A stretch of DNA of 64,000 bases. Origin: Paenibacillus sp. 1011MAR3C5 (lineage in GTDB: Bacteria > Bacillota > Bacilli > Paenibacillales > Paenibacillaceae). Positions within the stretch are counted from its first letter, which is position 1, and every line of letters begins with the position of its first letter. The DNA is taken from NCBI RefSeq assembly GCF_003591485.1, contig NZ_QZCF01000008.1, positions 62,001 to 126,000 on the forward strand, given 5' to 3'. This document shows positions 27,460 to 35,732 of the stretch, piece after piece. The position numbers and the translations under genes were made by a program. The notes beneath the pieces are model-generated. The model saw nothing but the letters and a program-made list of their open reading frames with translations. It was not told the DNA's origin and did not search any database.

Positions 27460-27541
27460 CATATCCCCCTGCCTTTCATGAAATGGTTATGAAAGTTGGA
27501 GCGGATGCCATGAATACAGCGCCGCTCCACCTGCTCTGCGG

Positions 27542-30442
27542 TTACTGCACCTCAATTTGGAAGTCTGTTCCTTCCCACCGGTCAACGCTTGGCTCCAGAA
27601 CACCGTTGCCGTTATCATCCCATAGGAAGGTGAAGTCGACGGCTGTGCCGGCTGAAAACGGACCGACGGAAATCTCATGGGTAGCCCCCGCTTGGCCCGA
27701 TCCATTCGGCATCATCTGGAAGTCGCCGACATTGTTCCAATTATCGACGCCCTGGTGCACCCAGCCTGAGGCGCCTGTCCGGAACGTGATTCTGTAACCC
27801 GCAGGAACCGTCGCGATTTGCCGGTCAAACTGCCAGACATACGTCTTGTCCAGATCAAGGTGATCCAGATTAATTGCGCCTGTGTTGGCGGCGTTCTTCC
27901 AGATCGTAATGGTATGAACACCTTTTTTCAGCGGCACGGTCAGCTCAGCATAGGACCAGGAGGCCCAGCCTCCCGTGGAAGGGAAAGCAATGGTGCCGGC
28001 ATAATTGCCGTCTACGAATATATCCCGCGTCGCATTGGAGCCGCCGTTGGAATAGCGGAACCGCAGCACTTGATCGTCATCCTGGGCAGCGGATACGGTA
28101 AAGGTCACACCGTCATTATCGGAAAAATTATCGACGAAGCCGTCTCCCGTATAACCCGCATGGTTCGTATTGACTCCTACGCCTACTTTCACCGCATGCT
28201 CCGCCTCATAGATGTCGTCGACAGGGGCCGTGAAGCTGCGCTTCATGTAGATCATGTCCCAATATTGGAGCGACGGTATGGTGAAGGAAACATAGTTGCC
28301 CTTGCTGTCCGTCCCTGTCGTGTAGCTTAGCGACTGAGTAGCGCCCAGCGCGATGTCCGGCGACGCCAGATATACGCCCGATACCGATTCTTGACTGCCG
28401 AGATATACCTTAGTCTGCAAATTGGTCAGGGTTGTCGGAGCTTGATCGGAATTGCGCCAATCCGTGTCCGTGCTGTTCTTCAAATTCAGAAGATGCACGA
28501 TATTGTAATCATCGCTTTGCTTCATGAAATGCCAGATCGTGCCCGGCGTACCATCGCCGGTTACCGGCTGTCCGGCAATCTCCACGAATTGGCTGCCGGA
28601 ATCGGTATTGAACACATCCTTGTCGTAGAGCAGGTTCTCATAGGCGGTAATAAAATTGTACTGGTTCTTCGTCGCTTCCTTTAGACTGTTGCGCATTTGC
28701 TTGGCTCGGTTCGGGAAGTACGGATGGCCGAGCATCTGGTCACCCTCGCCCATCTCGATGCGTGAGGCGCCTGCGGCCGCAATCGCTGCGCCTGTCAGTC
28801 GTACGGAAGCCTCATCAAAGGTACCCAGCGTCAGGCTGTCCAAATTTATAAAGCCCGTATCTCCAGCTTCCTTCGCCAGCCGAACGGTATGCGCACCCGC
28901 CGTCAGCCACACCGTATGCGATGCATCAAACTTCCACGTATCCCAGCTGCTTTGATCGAGAAAGTTGCCAACCTGCTTGACGAAATTGCCATCCACATAC
29001 AGGCTGCGCGTGTTGTTCGTTCCCGTATCGTTCGCATAACGGAATACAAGGCCGTACCAGCCTTCCTCCGGCACCGTGATGGAGAACTCGACATAATCGC
29101 CTGTATCTCCGAAGCCGTCTACAAATCCGCTTCCCGTGTATCCCGGATGGTTGTTATTCACGGACACGCCATTCAGGATGGCGGATTCCGCCTCATACCT
29201 GGTTCCGGTATTTTCCTCAAAGTTCATGTAGGCCGCCAGAACAACGGCCTTTTGTCCATTGTTGCGCTTAGCCTTGTCGATCAGCGCTTTCAAATCGATA
29301 TAATCGCTTGCATGTCCCCAAATCTCGGTGTAAGTAAAATCATAATCGGCATTCTTGGTGACATCGTCGAATGCCCAGCCGTCAGCTGCGCCATCCACGT
29401 TGTTGAAGGTCAGCACCTTGTCCGACATGCCGTTGCTGTCGAGATTGCCTCGGAGATTGTTGATAAAGCCGGAGAAGCTGTTGTCCAGGTCTATTACATT
29501 GCCGTCGTAATCATACGGATCTGCCCGCTCTCCCATCTGGTCCAGATGAATGCCGTCGAAGCCGGCTGTTTCGATCATGTCCCGGTACTGTCCGTAGATA
29601 TAATTCTGCCAGCCGAGGCTTGCAGGATTGAAGAGCCAAAGCCATGTGTCAGGGTTGTTGTCGTCGAAGTCGAAACCAAGCTGGTTCGCGTGCGCGGGGT
29701 CGGAGTACATCGCCCACTCAGGGCTTACTCCGGAGATGGATTGGTAGTTGTGAAGCGCGGCATACGTCATGGTGTAGGGCATCGCTGCCGCATTGTATTG
29801 GTGCATGGATGAGATGAGGTTCTGGATTGTCGGCCAATACATCGTATGCTTGCCGCTCCAATCCGTCCAGGATTGATCGATTACGCCATTCGTTCTCTTG
29901 ATGTTGTTCTCATGTCGCCACATCCAGTCGTAGAGCTGGAAGGCATTCGTATGATAGTCTTCTATCGTTTGCTTCACACGCGCTTCCGTCACTGCCGGAG
30001 ATTCGGACGGATACTCCGTGATGTAGCCGTACCGCGGGAACCTTGTCCAGTCGCTGGAAACGTCAATCGCTGTCGCGCCGGTGGAGGCTCCCGCAGCAAC
30101 TTTCACAAAATATCCTTTGAAATCGGTGCTAGGTGTTGTCCAAGTAAAGGTTACGGTCGTTGAATTGCCGTTCGGCAGGGAAACAGGCGAGACATGGGTA
30201 TACACTTGCGTCTCCAGATGATAGATTTCCAGATTGACATTGCCGCTGAATGAGCTCCCGGACTTATTGTCAAGCTCGACCTTGATGGTCGCCACGCTGC
30301 CAGGGTCATACCTGGCCTTGTCTGTGTACACCCGTTTGATGATTCCGTTTGCCGATGCGCTGACCGGCGGCGGGATCATGCCCGACATCACCAGCAGCAG
30401 AGCTGCCATAGCAAGTCCTATCACGTACCTGGCTCTTCTCAC
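27542..30442 (-). CDS. Secreted GH66 cycloisomaltooligosaccharide glucanotransferase-like enzyme
   Basis: A 966-residue protein with a signal peptide (to about 30), an N-terminal Ig-like domain, and a GH66 catalytic domain with nucleophile Asp in FDGIHLDQMG (about 298) and acid/base Glu in TYTEIWG (about 373). A CBM35 (about 416-540, RYEAESAIL onward) is inserted inside the catalytic region. This is the hallmark separating cyclising CITases from plain dextranases. A second CBM35 lies at about 746-864 and an unassigned beta domain fills 865-966, perhaps a starch-binding module. It starts at GTG after GAGGAG. It would cyclise alpha-1,6-glucan made by the GH31 enzyme encoded 82 bp downstream in the same direction. 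Confidence 0.9.
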   Translation of the reverse strand: MRRARYVIGLAMAALLLVMSGMIPPPVSASANGIIKRVYTDKARYDPGSVATIKVELDNKSGSSFSGNVNLEIYHLETQVYTHVSPVSLPNGNSTTVTFTWTTPSTDFKGYFVKVAAGASTGATAIDVSSDWTRFPRYGYITEYPSESPAVTEARVKQTIEDYHTNAFQLYDWMWRHENNIKRTNGVIDQSWTDWSGKHTMYWPTIQNLISSMHQYNAAAMPYTMTYAALHNYQSISGVSPEWAMYSDPAHANQLGFDFDDNNPDTWLWLFNPASLGWQNYIYGQYRDMIETAGFDGIHLDQMGERADPYDYDGNVIDLDNSFSGFINNLRGNLDSNGMSDKVLTFNNVDGAADGWAFDDVTKNADYDFTYTEIWGHASDYIDLKALIDKAKRNNGQKAVVLAAYMNFEENTGTRYEAESAILNGVSVNNNHPGYTGSGFVDGFGDTGDYVEFSITVPEEGWYGLVFRYANDTGTNNTRSLYVDGNFVKQVGNFLDQSSWDTWKFDASHTVWLTAGAHTVRLAKEAGDTGFINLDSLTLGTFDEASVRLTGAAIAAAGASRIEMGEGDQMLGHPYFPNRAKQMRNSLKEATKNQYNFITAYENLLYDKDVFNTDSGSQFVEIAGQPVTGDGTPGTIWHFMKQSDDYNIVHLLNLKNSTDTDWRNSDQAPTTLTNLQTKVYLGSQESVSGVYLASPDIALGATQSLSYTTGTDSKGNYVSFTIPSLQYWDMIYMKRSFTAPVDDIYEAEHAVKVGVGVNTNHAGYTGDGFVDNFSDNDGVTFTVSAAQDDDQVLRFRYSNGGSNATRDIFVDGNYAGTIAFPSTGGWASWSYAELTVPLKKGVHTITIWKNAANTGAINLDHLDLDKTYVWQFDRQIATVPAGYRITFRTGASGWVHQGVDNWNNVGDFQMMPNGSGQAGATHEISVGPFSAGTAVDFTFLWDDNGNGVLEPSVDRWEGTDFQIEVQ

Positions 30443-30557
30443 ATCAACTTACTCCTCTCATGGATAGAATAGGATGCACCTACATTGTAAAGCTCCTAAT
30501 CTATCAGAGGAAACACCGAAAAATTCATATGGGAGTACGCTTTTTATAGAAGCGGCC

Positions 30558-30908
30558 TTATTTGCCCTCCTCGTCCCCTGTTTTGCGGTCCGGCTGCTTG
30601 ATCAGTGAATAGGCAATATAGCCGATCAGGCCAAGAAACAATCCGGTTCCTACAACAACGTAGAGCATCATGAACACCTTGCCCAGCATCGTCTGCGGCT
30701 CGAATGTCGGATGCCCCACCGTACTAAGCGTCAAGACGCAGACATATAGCGCATCCACGATGGACAGCCCTTCGTTGCTGACGAAAAACACGGTGCCCGA
30801 TATTAGCATCACAACAACCAATATAAACAAGGCCTGAAAATTTTTTAGCTTGAATGCCCGCCATAGCGCGCTAAGCAGGCGCTTCACGGTTAAGAGGAAT
30901 GATACCAT
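30558..30908 (-). CDS. Two-TM potassium-channel-like protein (Ion_trans_2) with atypical filter
   Basis: A 116-residue protein with two membrane helices (about 24-44 and 82-104) around a pore loop, the minimal KcsA/MthK-type layout. Where potassium channels carry TVGYG or TVGFG, this one reads STVGHPTFEPQT: the aromatic residue is His and the last Gly is Pro. There is no RCK or other cytoplasmic domain, only a short charged tail. Ion selectivity therefore cannot be assumed. The ATG at 30908 follows AGAAGGAG; the longer frame to 30995 has no site. It is monocistronic, between the CITase and dehydrogenase genes. Confidence 0.75.
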   Translation of the reverse strand: MVSFLLTVKRLLSALWRAFKLKNFQALFILVVVMLISGTVFFVSNEGLSIVDALYVCVLTLSTVGHPTFEPQTMLGKVFMMLYVVVGTGLFLGLIGYIAYSLIKQPDRKTGDEEGK

Positions 30909-31140
30909 CGCACAAACTCCTTCTCTCGAACATAGAACAATCAGATCTATAGAATAATCATGGATCGCAGCTTCGTCCAATGTATGCACAGCCAATTACT
31001 ATTTAAACATTTCGCTACTGTACGTTGACCCACTCTCCCAACAAAGAACCGTCCCCTTAGCCCCCTGGTCTTCTGTGTCCAATCCGGGTTCCGCCCGCCG
31101 GAATAAGCTGTAGCATGCCGGATTCGAAAGGGGCGGGAGA

Positions 31141-32169
31141 ATGGACGCATGGAGGGACGAATACGAACAACTGCTATTCCTGCAGGACCGGTCAATCGGC
31201 TTCAAAGCCATCGTCGCCATTCATAATACGAGGCTCGGCCCTGCGCTTGGCGGCTGCCGGATACGGCAATACGCCAACGACAAGGAAGCCGTCGAAGACG
31301 CGCTCAGGCTAGCCCGGAGCATGACCTACAAATCCGCGCTAGCTGGAGTTTCTTATGGAGGCGGCAAGGCCGTTATTTTGGACTCTCCGGATGCCGGTCC
31401 TCGCGAGGCGCTGTTTCGTACATTAGGAAAGCATATCCAGAAGCTGCAAGGGCAATACATTACCGGCATGGACCTGGGCTCAACCGTGGCAGACATGGAT
31501 ACGGTTCGGCAAGAGACAACCTTCGTCACGGACGTGAGCGGCTCGCTTGGAGCGGTCGGCGATCTGACCGCCAAGATGACCGCGTACGGGGTATTTCTCG
31601 GCATCCAGGCATCGCTGAAGCGTCTCTTCGGCTCCGAGTCGCTACAACATCGAAGTGTAGCCGTTCAAGGGTTAGGCAAGGTAGGCTATCACCTATGCCG
31701 TTATTTGAAGAATGCCGGAGCCAGGCTCACGGTAGCGGACATTGATGCCGGACGGGTTCGAATGGCCGCGAAGGAGTTGGGAGCATCCGTCTCCCGGCCC
31801 GACCAGATACTAGCTGTGCCATGCGATGTGCTCGCCCCCTGCGCGCTTGGCGGCGTGCTGGACGACGGGGCTATCGGCAGGCTGAATTGCCGAATTGTTG
31901 CGGGTGCCGCCAATAATCAGCTGGCGGAGGAACGCCATGGCGTCAAGCTGCAGAAGCGTGGTATTTTGTACGCCCCGGACTATGTCATTAATGCGGGCGG
32001 CATTATCGTGACTGCTTCCGAGCTTGGCGGAGGGGATGCGGCGGAGGCCAAGCGCAATGTGGAGACAATCTCCGGCACATTGTCCCGTGTATATGACCTG
32101 GCCGAGGCTCAGGCCATATCCACATCAGCCGCAGCAGACCGGCTAGCGGAACTGCTCTTCCGCGTATAA
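31141..32169 (+). CDS. Leucine/phenylalanine-type amino acid dehydrogenase
   Basis: A 342-residue Glu/Leu/Phe/Val dehydrogenase. It should reversibly deaminate a branched or aromatic amino acid to the 2-oxoacid with NAD. The N-terminal domain holds the Lys-containing GGGKAVI and GMDLGST with its Asp, and the Rossmann domain shows VAVQGLGKVGYHL followed by the acidic VADIDAGR, which favours NAD. NNQLAEERHG and the C-terminal DYVINAGGII are also typical. The length is slightly shorter than leucine dehydrogenases (about 365). The start follows GGGGCGGGAGA. Whether leucine or phenylalanine is preferred cannot be read with confidence. Confidence 0.88.
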   Translation: MDAWRDEYEQLLFLQDRSIGFKAIVAIHNTRLGPALGGCRIRQYANDKEAVEDALRLARSMTYKSALAGVSYGGGKAVILDSPDAGPREALFRTLGKHIQKLQGQYITGMDLGSTVADMDTVRQETTFVTDVSGSLGAVGDLTAKMTAYGVFLGIQASLKRLFGSESLQHRSVAVQGLGKVGYHLCRYLKNAGARLTVADIDAGRVRMAAKELGASVSRPDQILAVPCDVLAPCALGGVLDDGAIGRLNCRIVAGAANNQLAEERHGVKLQKRGILYAPDYVINAGGIIVTASELGGGDAAEAKRNVETISGTLSRVYDLAEAQAISTSAAADRLAELLFRV

Positions 32170-32467
32170 TAGGCTTGCCAAGCATCTGCTCTGCTTCCCT
32201 CACCAGCCCTCTATGACATGCAAAAACCTCCCGTTCCGCATTCATTTGCAGACATGGAGGCTTATTATTGCTCTTTATTTTCAACGGCATGAACCTTTTC
32301 AATACTCGCATACTTCCTAAGCGTTGCCATCGGGATCGAAGAATGCAAACTAGGATGTCTCCTACCACTTCATTGCTCTATCAATGTCTATGGCCGGAAT
32401 CAAGACGGTATCGATATGCTATATGCTGGAACATCTTCGTTATCCCTATTTTCCTTCTATACGCTCG

Positions 32468-33355
32468 CTAGACTTCTAGAGCTTCCGCCGCTTTCACAGC
32501 CAGCGCTAGTGCACCGCTAATCCCCGCCTTGTCGCCAAGACCAGGTTTTACAATGTAGCTCTCAATTTCTTGATCCAAAGCAGGATGATGAACATATCCC
32601 TTCAATAGCTCCTTTACTTGCATCCGAATGAGGGGGAACAGATGCGACTGATGCATGACGCCCCCTCCCAGAATCAGCTTCTCCGGAGACAGAATCAAGA
32701 TATAGTTCACGAGCGCCTGAGCGATATAGTAGCTCTGAAAGCGCCACGCGGCATGATCCACGCCAAGCTCGGATGCCTTCACACCCCAACGCGCCTCAAC
32801 GGCCGGTCCTGCGGCAAGCCCTTCCAGGCAATCCCCATGGAACGGACATTTCCCCTCGTATCGGTCTTCCGGATGGCGGCGTACGATAATATGCCCCATC
32901 TCCGGGTGCGTGAGGCCATGGACAAGCTTGCCCTCAGCGACAGCTCCCGCACCGATGCCAGTGCCAACTGTCATATAGAGGCAGCTTCGCAGCCCCTCAG
33001 CCGCTCCCCACAATAGCTCGCCCAGCGCCGCCGCATTGACGTCCGTATCGAAGCCGACAGGCACGTTGAGCACGCGCTTCACATAGCCCACAATGTCGTA
33101 GCCACTCCAATATGGCTTCGGCGTGCTCGTCACGGAGCCGTATGTGGGACTGTCAACGTTCACGTCGACGGGACCGAATGTCCCGATTCCGATCGCTTCA
33201 ACCCCTTTGTCTGCGAAATAAGCCATCGCCTTGCTCATCGTTTCTTCCGGCGTAGTCGTCGGAATGGTCACTGTCTCCTGTATCGTGCCATCCTCCGTGC
33301 CGATGCCGCATACAAATTTCGTTCCTCCGCCTTCTATTGCTCCATATATCTTCAT
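32468..33355 (-). CDS. ROK-family fructokinase
   Basis: A 295-residue ROK kinase of the YdhR/GmuE fructokinase group. The N-terminal AIEGGGTKFVCG differs from the glucokinase LGGT pattern, and the zinc site is the fructokinase form with His, Cys, His and Cys in HPEDRYEGKCPFHGDCLEG. DVNAAALGE and LYMTVGTGIGAG carry the sugar and ATP contacts. It should make fructose 6-phosphate from free fructose in the cytoplasm. It is monocistronic; no fructose-releasing enzyme or transporter is adjacent. Confidence 0.92.
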   Translation of the reverse strand: MKIYGAIEGGGTKFVCGIGTEDGTIQETVTIPTTTPEETMSKAMAYFADKGVEAIGIGTFGPVDVNVDSPTYGSVTSTPKPYWSGYDIVGYVKRVLNVPVGFDTDVNAAALGELLWGAAEGLRSCLYMTVGTGIGAGAVAEGKLVHGLTHPEMGHIIVRRHPEDRYEGKCPFHGDCLEGLAAGPAVEARWGVKASELGVDHAAWRFQSYYIAQALVNYILILSPEKLILGGGVMHQSHLFPLIRMQVKELLKGYVHHPALDQEIESYIVKPGLGDKAGISGALALAVKAAEALEV

Positions 33356-33522
33356 ACCTGCATTCCCCGCATTCTTTTAGCCAGTATTTCTATTAACGTA
33401 TCAGCAAGTTTGGCAGATTTCAAGCATAGGGCATAAAGCATCATAACTGATTCGATGAAGCCTATTATTCTTTCATAATTTTAGGAGTGATGTTCATCTC
33501 CATTAAAGAACGCTTTTGTTAT

Positions 33523-33729
33523 TTACGATTCATTCATATTAACTTTACGCCAAATCCTTATTATTGCATATACTCCGTATAGCATCATTAACAACCCGAG
33601 TATATCTAGTACACGTTTAACTATAAGACCAATATCAATACTAGAAAAATACAAGTAACTTAATTGAGGAGTATGAAGAAGCATAAAGCCCATAATAAAA
33701 ATAGCTACTACAATAAAGTACTTATTCAA
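33523..33729 (-). CDS. Small two-TM membrane protein, unknown function
   Basis: A 68-residue protein with hydrophobic segments at about 4-22 and 36-57 and a basic tail after the second. A TTG start at 33729 is preferred over a GTG nine bases upstream because TAGAGGTG lies 8 bp before the TTG but touches the GTG. No family is recognised. The gene is more AT-rich than its neighbours and stands alone in an AT-rich stretch. Confidence 0.5.
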   Translation of the reverse strand: MNKYFIVVAIFIMGFMLLHTPQLSYLYFSSIDIGLIVKRVLDILGLLMMLYGVYAIIRIWRKVNMNES

Positions 33730-33739
33730 AATTATCACA

Positions 33740-34162
33740 CCTCTAACAGCTATTTTTTTTGATCAATACTGTGAAGCTCCTCATCAGTCTGCAAGTACGA
33801 CTATATTAGTCGTACTTATTTCATTACTCTTGTATAAACGTAGCCAACAATAGTTTTGACTTATACTATAGGATGACTAGTGAAGGAACTTTGTTGCACT
33901 AAGTCTAAATATTTTTTATAAAACTTTGAGTTACCAATTATGGTATTAGGCACATCATATGAATTTTGAAAAATACTGCTAGCAGTTGTATTGTAGGGAT
34001 GCCGTAATACATATAGATTTTAAAGTTTTATATTCTCACTGTGCAGAGAAAGCTTTGAATAACTTCGAGAAAATGGTTATGGTTATATAAAACCGTTATC
34101 TCCTTCCCTTAATCGTTTATAGTAAAAGTGCCTTTCAATCTTCTGGCGGGGGTGCGTAATTC
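33740..34162. other. AT-rich intergenic stretch
   Basis: About 420 bp without a supported gene, clearly richer in A and T than the surrounding sequence, with many short A/T runs. No terminal repeats or transposase remnant were seen. The last 20 bp hold the ribosome binding region of the thioredoxin gene. Confidence 0.55.
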
Positions 34163-34684
34163 ATGAAAAAGCTGCGCTTTTGGGTCACTTATGCTCTATT
34201 GTTTCTTGCCATAGGCGGAATGGGCGTTCTAATCTATCAATTTTATGACAATTATTCTCCCGCATACTCTTATCAACTGGACGAATCCATTACCCTGCAA
34301 GACCTGAGCAACCTCAGCCAGGTTACCATCGGTTATTCCGAAAAGCCGACCGTGCTTCTGTTCTTCACTTCCTGGTGCCCTTACTGCAACGAAGACGCTC
34401 CGAAAATCGTCGAACTGCACGATAAATACAAGGAATTCATTAACGTTTATGGCATTAATGTCATTCAGCGGGACGAATTCTCCGAGGTCGTCGACTATGT
34501 TGAGAAGTATAGCATCGACTATCCGGTGCTGCTGGATCAATCGAATCAGCTCTATACGAATTACGGCAGCCACGGCTTCCCCTCGATGTTTTTCATTACG
34601 CCGAAGGGCGAAACCATCGATGCTATCGTCGGATCGGCTGACATCTCCTATATTGAGCAATCTTTCCTTAAGCTCATCCATTAA
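34163..34684 (+). CDS. Membrane-anchored thioredoxin-fold protein (TlpA/ResA-like)
   Basis: A 173-residue protein: an N-terminal membrane anchor (about 7-27) followed by an extracytoplasmic thioredoxin domain. The active site is WCPYC (Cys near residues 72 and 75), the usual Pro-Tyr pair being closer to glutaredoxins than to the CEPC of ResA. The cis-Pro loop is seen in GFPSMFF. It probably reduces or exchanges disulfides outside the membrane, for example in cytochrome maturation or spore or envelope proteins; the partner is unknown. Weak Shine-Dalgarno (GGCGGGGGTG) before the ATG. Confidence 0.85.
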   Translation: MKKLRFWVTYALLFLAIGGMGVLIYQFYDNYSPAYSYQLDESITLQDLSNLSQVTIGYSEKPTVLLFFTSWCPYCNEDAPKIVELHDKYKEFINVYGINVIQRDEFSEVVDYVEKYSIDYPVLLDQSNQLYTNYGSHGFPSMFFITPKGETIDAIVGSADISYIEQSFLKLIH

Positions 34685-34702
34685 CTGAACGACTACAGAA
34701 TA

Positions 34703-34747
34703 AAAAGAAGCCTTCCGTCTGCTTCACGCAGGCTCGGAGGCTTCTTC
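34703..34747. terminator. Shared terminator between the thioredoxin gene and rbsK operon
   Basis: AAGAAGCCTTCCG pairs with CGGAGGCTTCTT around a 17-base loop. On the minus strand it ends in TTTTT, suiting the long rbsK operon; on the plus strand the T run is weak. Confidence 0.75.
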
Positions 34748-34769
34748 CCATAAGTACGGCTATATATCG

Positions 34770-35687
34770 TTATGATTGGCTCACCAAAAACGCTTCAATC
34801 TCCGCTTTGTCCGGGATCGAGGATTGCGCGCCAGGCCGGGTGACTGCGATAGCGGCAGCGGCAGCGGCGAAGCGCAGCGCTTCCTCCTTTGCGAGGCCGT
34901 CCGCGCACGCCGCCGCATAAGCGCCGATGAACGTGTCACCCGCAGCGGTCGTATCGACCGGCTTCACGCGGAACGCCGGCACGGCTGCGCGAGCGCCCGC
35001 AGCGCTGGCGAAGAAGCAGCCCTGCTCGCCCAGCGTCACGATGATGCTGGCAGCGCCTTTGGCCAGCGCCCATGCTGCCGCCGCTTCAGCGGTAGCAGTA
35101 TCGCTCACCTTCACACCAGTAATGACAGCCGCTTCCGTCTCGTTCACGATCAGCGTGTCGAGCAGCGGGAACAAGTCATCCGGCAGCTCTCTTGCCGGCG
35201 CGGGATTCAGGAAGACGCGCACGCCTTGCGCGTTCGCGCTGCGAATCGCAGCGACGGTCGTCTCCCACGGAATCTCATTCTGCAGCAGAGCCGCATAAGT
35301 GCCTTCCCATTGTACCAGCGAGGCGATATCCTCTTCGCTCACCTTCCCATTAGCGCCAGCGGACAAAATGATGTTGTTCTCGCCTTCCTCATTCACGGTA
35401 ATAAGCGCAATGCCCGACGTCCCTTCCTTGCGCAGGACGGATTCTGTCTGCACGCCCTTCTCTGTAAGGGAATCGACGAGCGTATCTCCGAACGGGTCAA
35501 GCCCTACGGCGCCGGCCATGGCGCACGCCGCGCCCGCTCTGGCGGCAGCGACAGCCTGGTTGGCCCCTTTGCCGCCCGGTACAAACTTCGTGCAGCTGCT
35601 GTGAATGGTCTCCCCAGGCAGCGGAAATTGCTTCACGTTGCTAACGACATCCATATTGACGCTTCCGATAACAAGCAGCTTCTGCAA
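34770..35687 (-). CDS. rbsK: Ribokinase
   Basis: A 305-residue PfkB-family sugar kinase matching ribokinase in length and motifs: the N-terminal GSVNMDVV, FVPGGKGANQAVAAARAG, the middle LNPAPAR, and the C-terminal DTTAAGDTFIGAY with the catalytic Asp. It makes ribose 5-phosphate from ribose. It starts at TTG after AAAGGAG (10 bp). It is the last gene of the operon that also encodes two ADP-ribosylglycohydrolase-like proteins and a sugar transporter. This suggests that the hydrolases release ribose, or a similar pentose, inside the cell. Confidence 0.9.
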   Translation of the reverse strand: MQKLLVIGSVNMDVVSNVKQFPLPGETIHSSCTKFVPGGKGANQAVAAARAGAACAMAGAVGLDPFGDTLVDSLTEKGVQTESVLRKEGTSGIALITVNEEGENNIILSAGANGKVSEEDIASLVQWEGTYAALLQNEIPWETTVAAIRSANAQGVRVFLNPAPARELPDDLFPLLDTLIVNETEAAVITGVKVSDTATAEAAAAWALAKGAASIIVTLGEQGCFFASAAGARAAVPAFRVKPVDTTAAGDTFIGAYAAACADGLAKEEALRFAAAAAAIAVTRPGAQSSIPDKAEIEAFLVSQS

Positions 35688-35732
35688 CGTTGCAACGCTC
35701 CTTTCTATAAAGCCTGCTGCTCTATATTCCTA

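Noticed and set aside
32210..32275. Possible terminator hairpin after the dehydrogenase gene
   Set aside because: Arms AACCTCC and GGAGGCTT are short with a loop near 30 bases; too weak to list.
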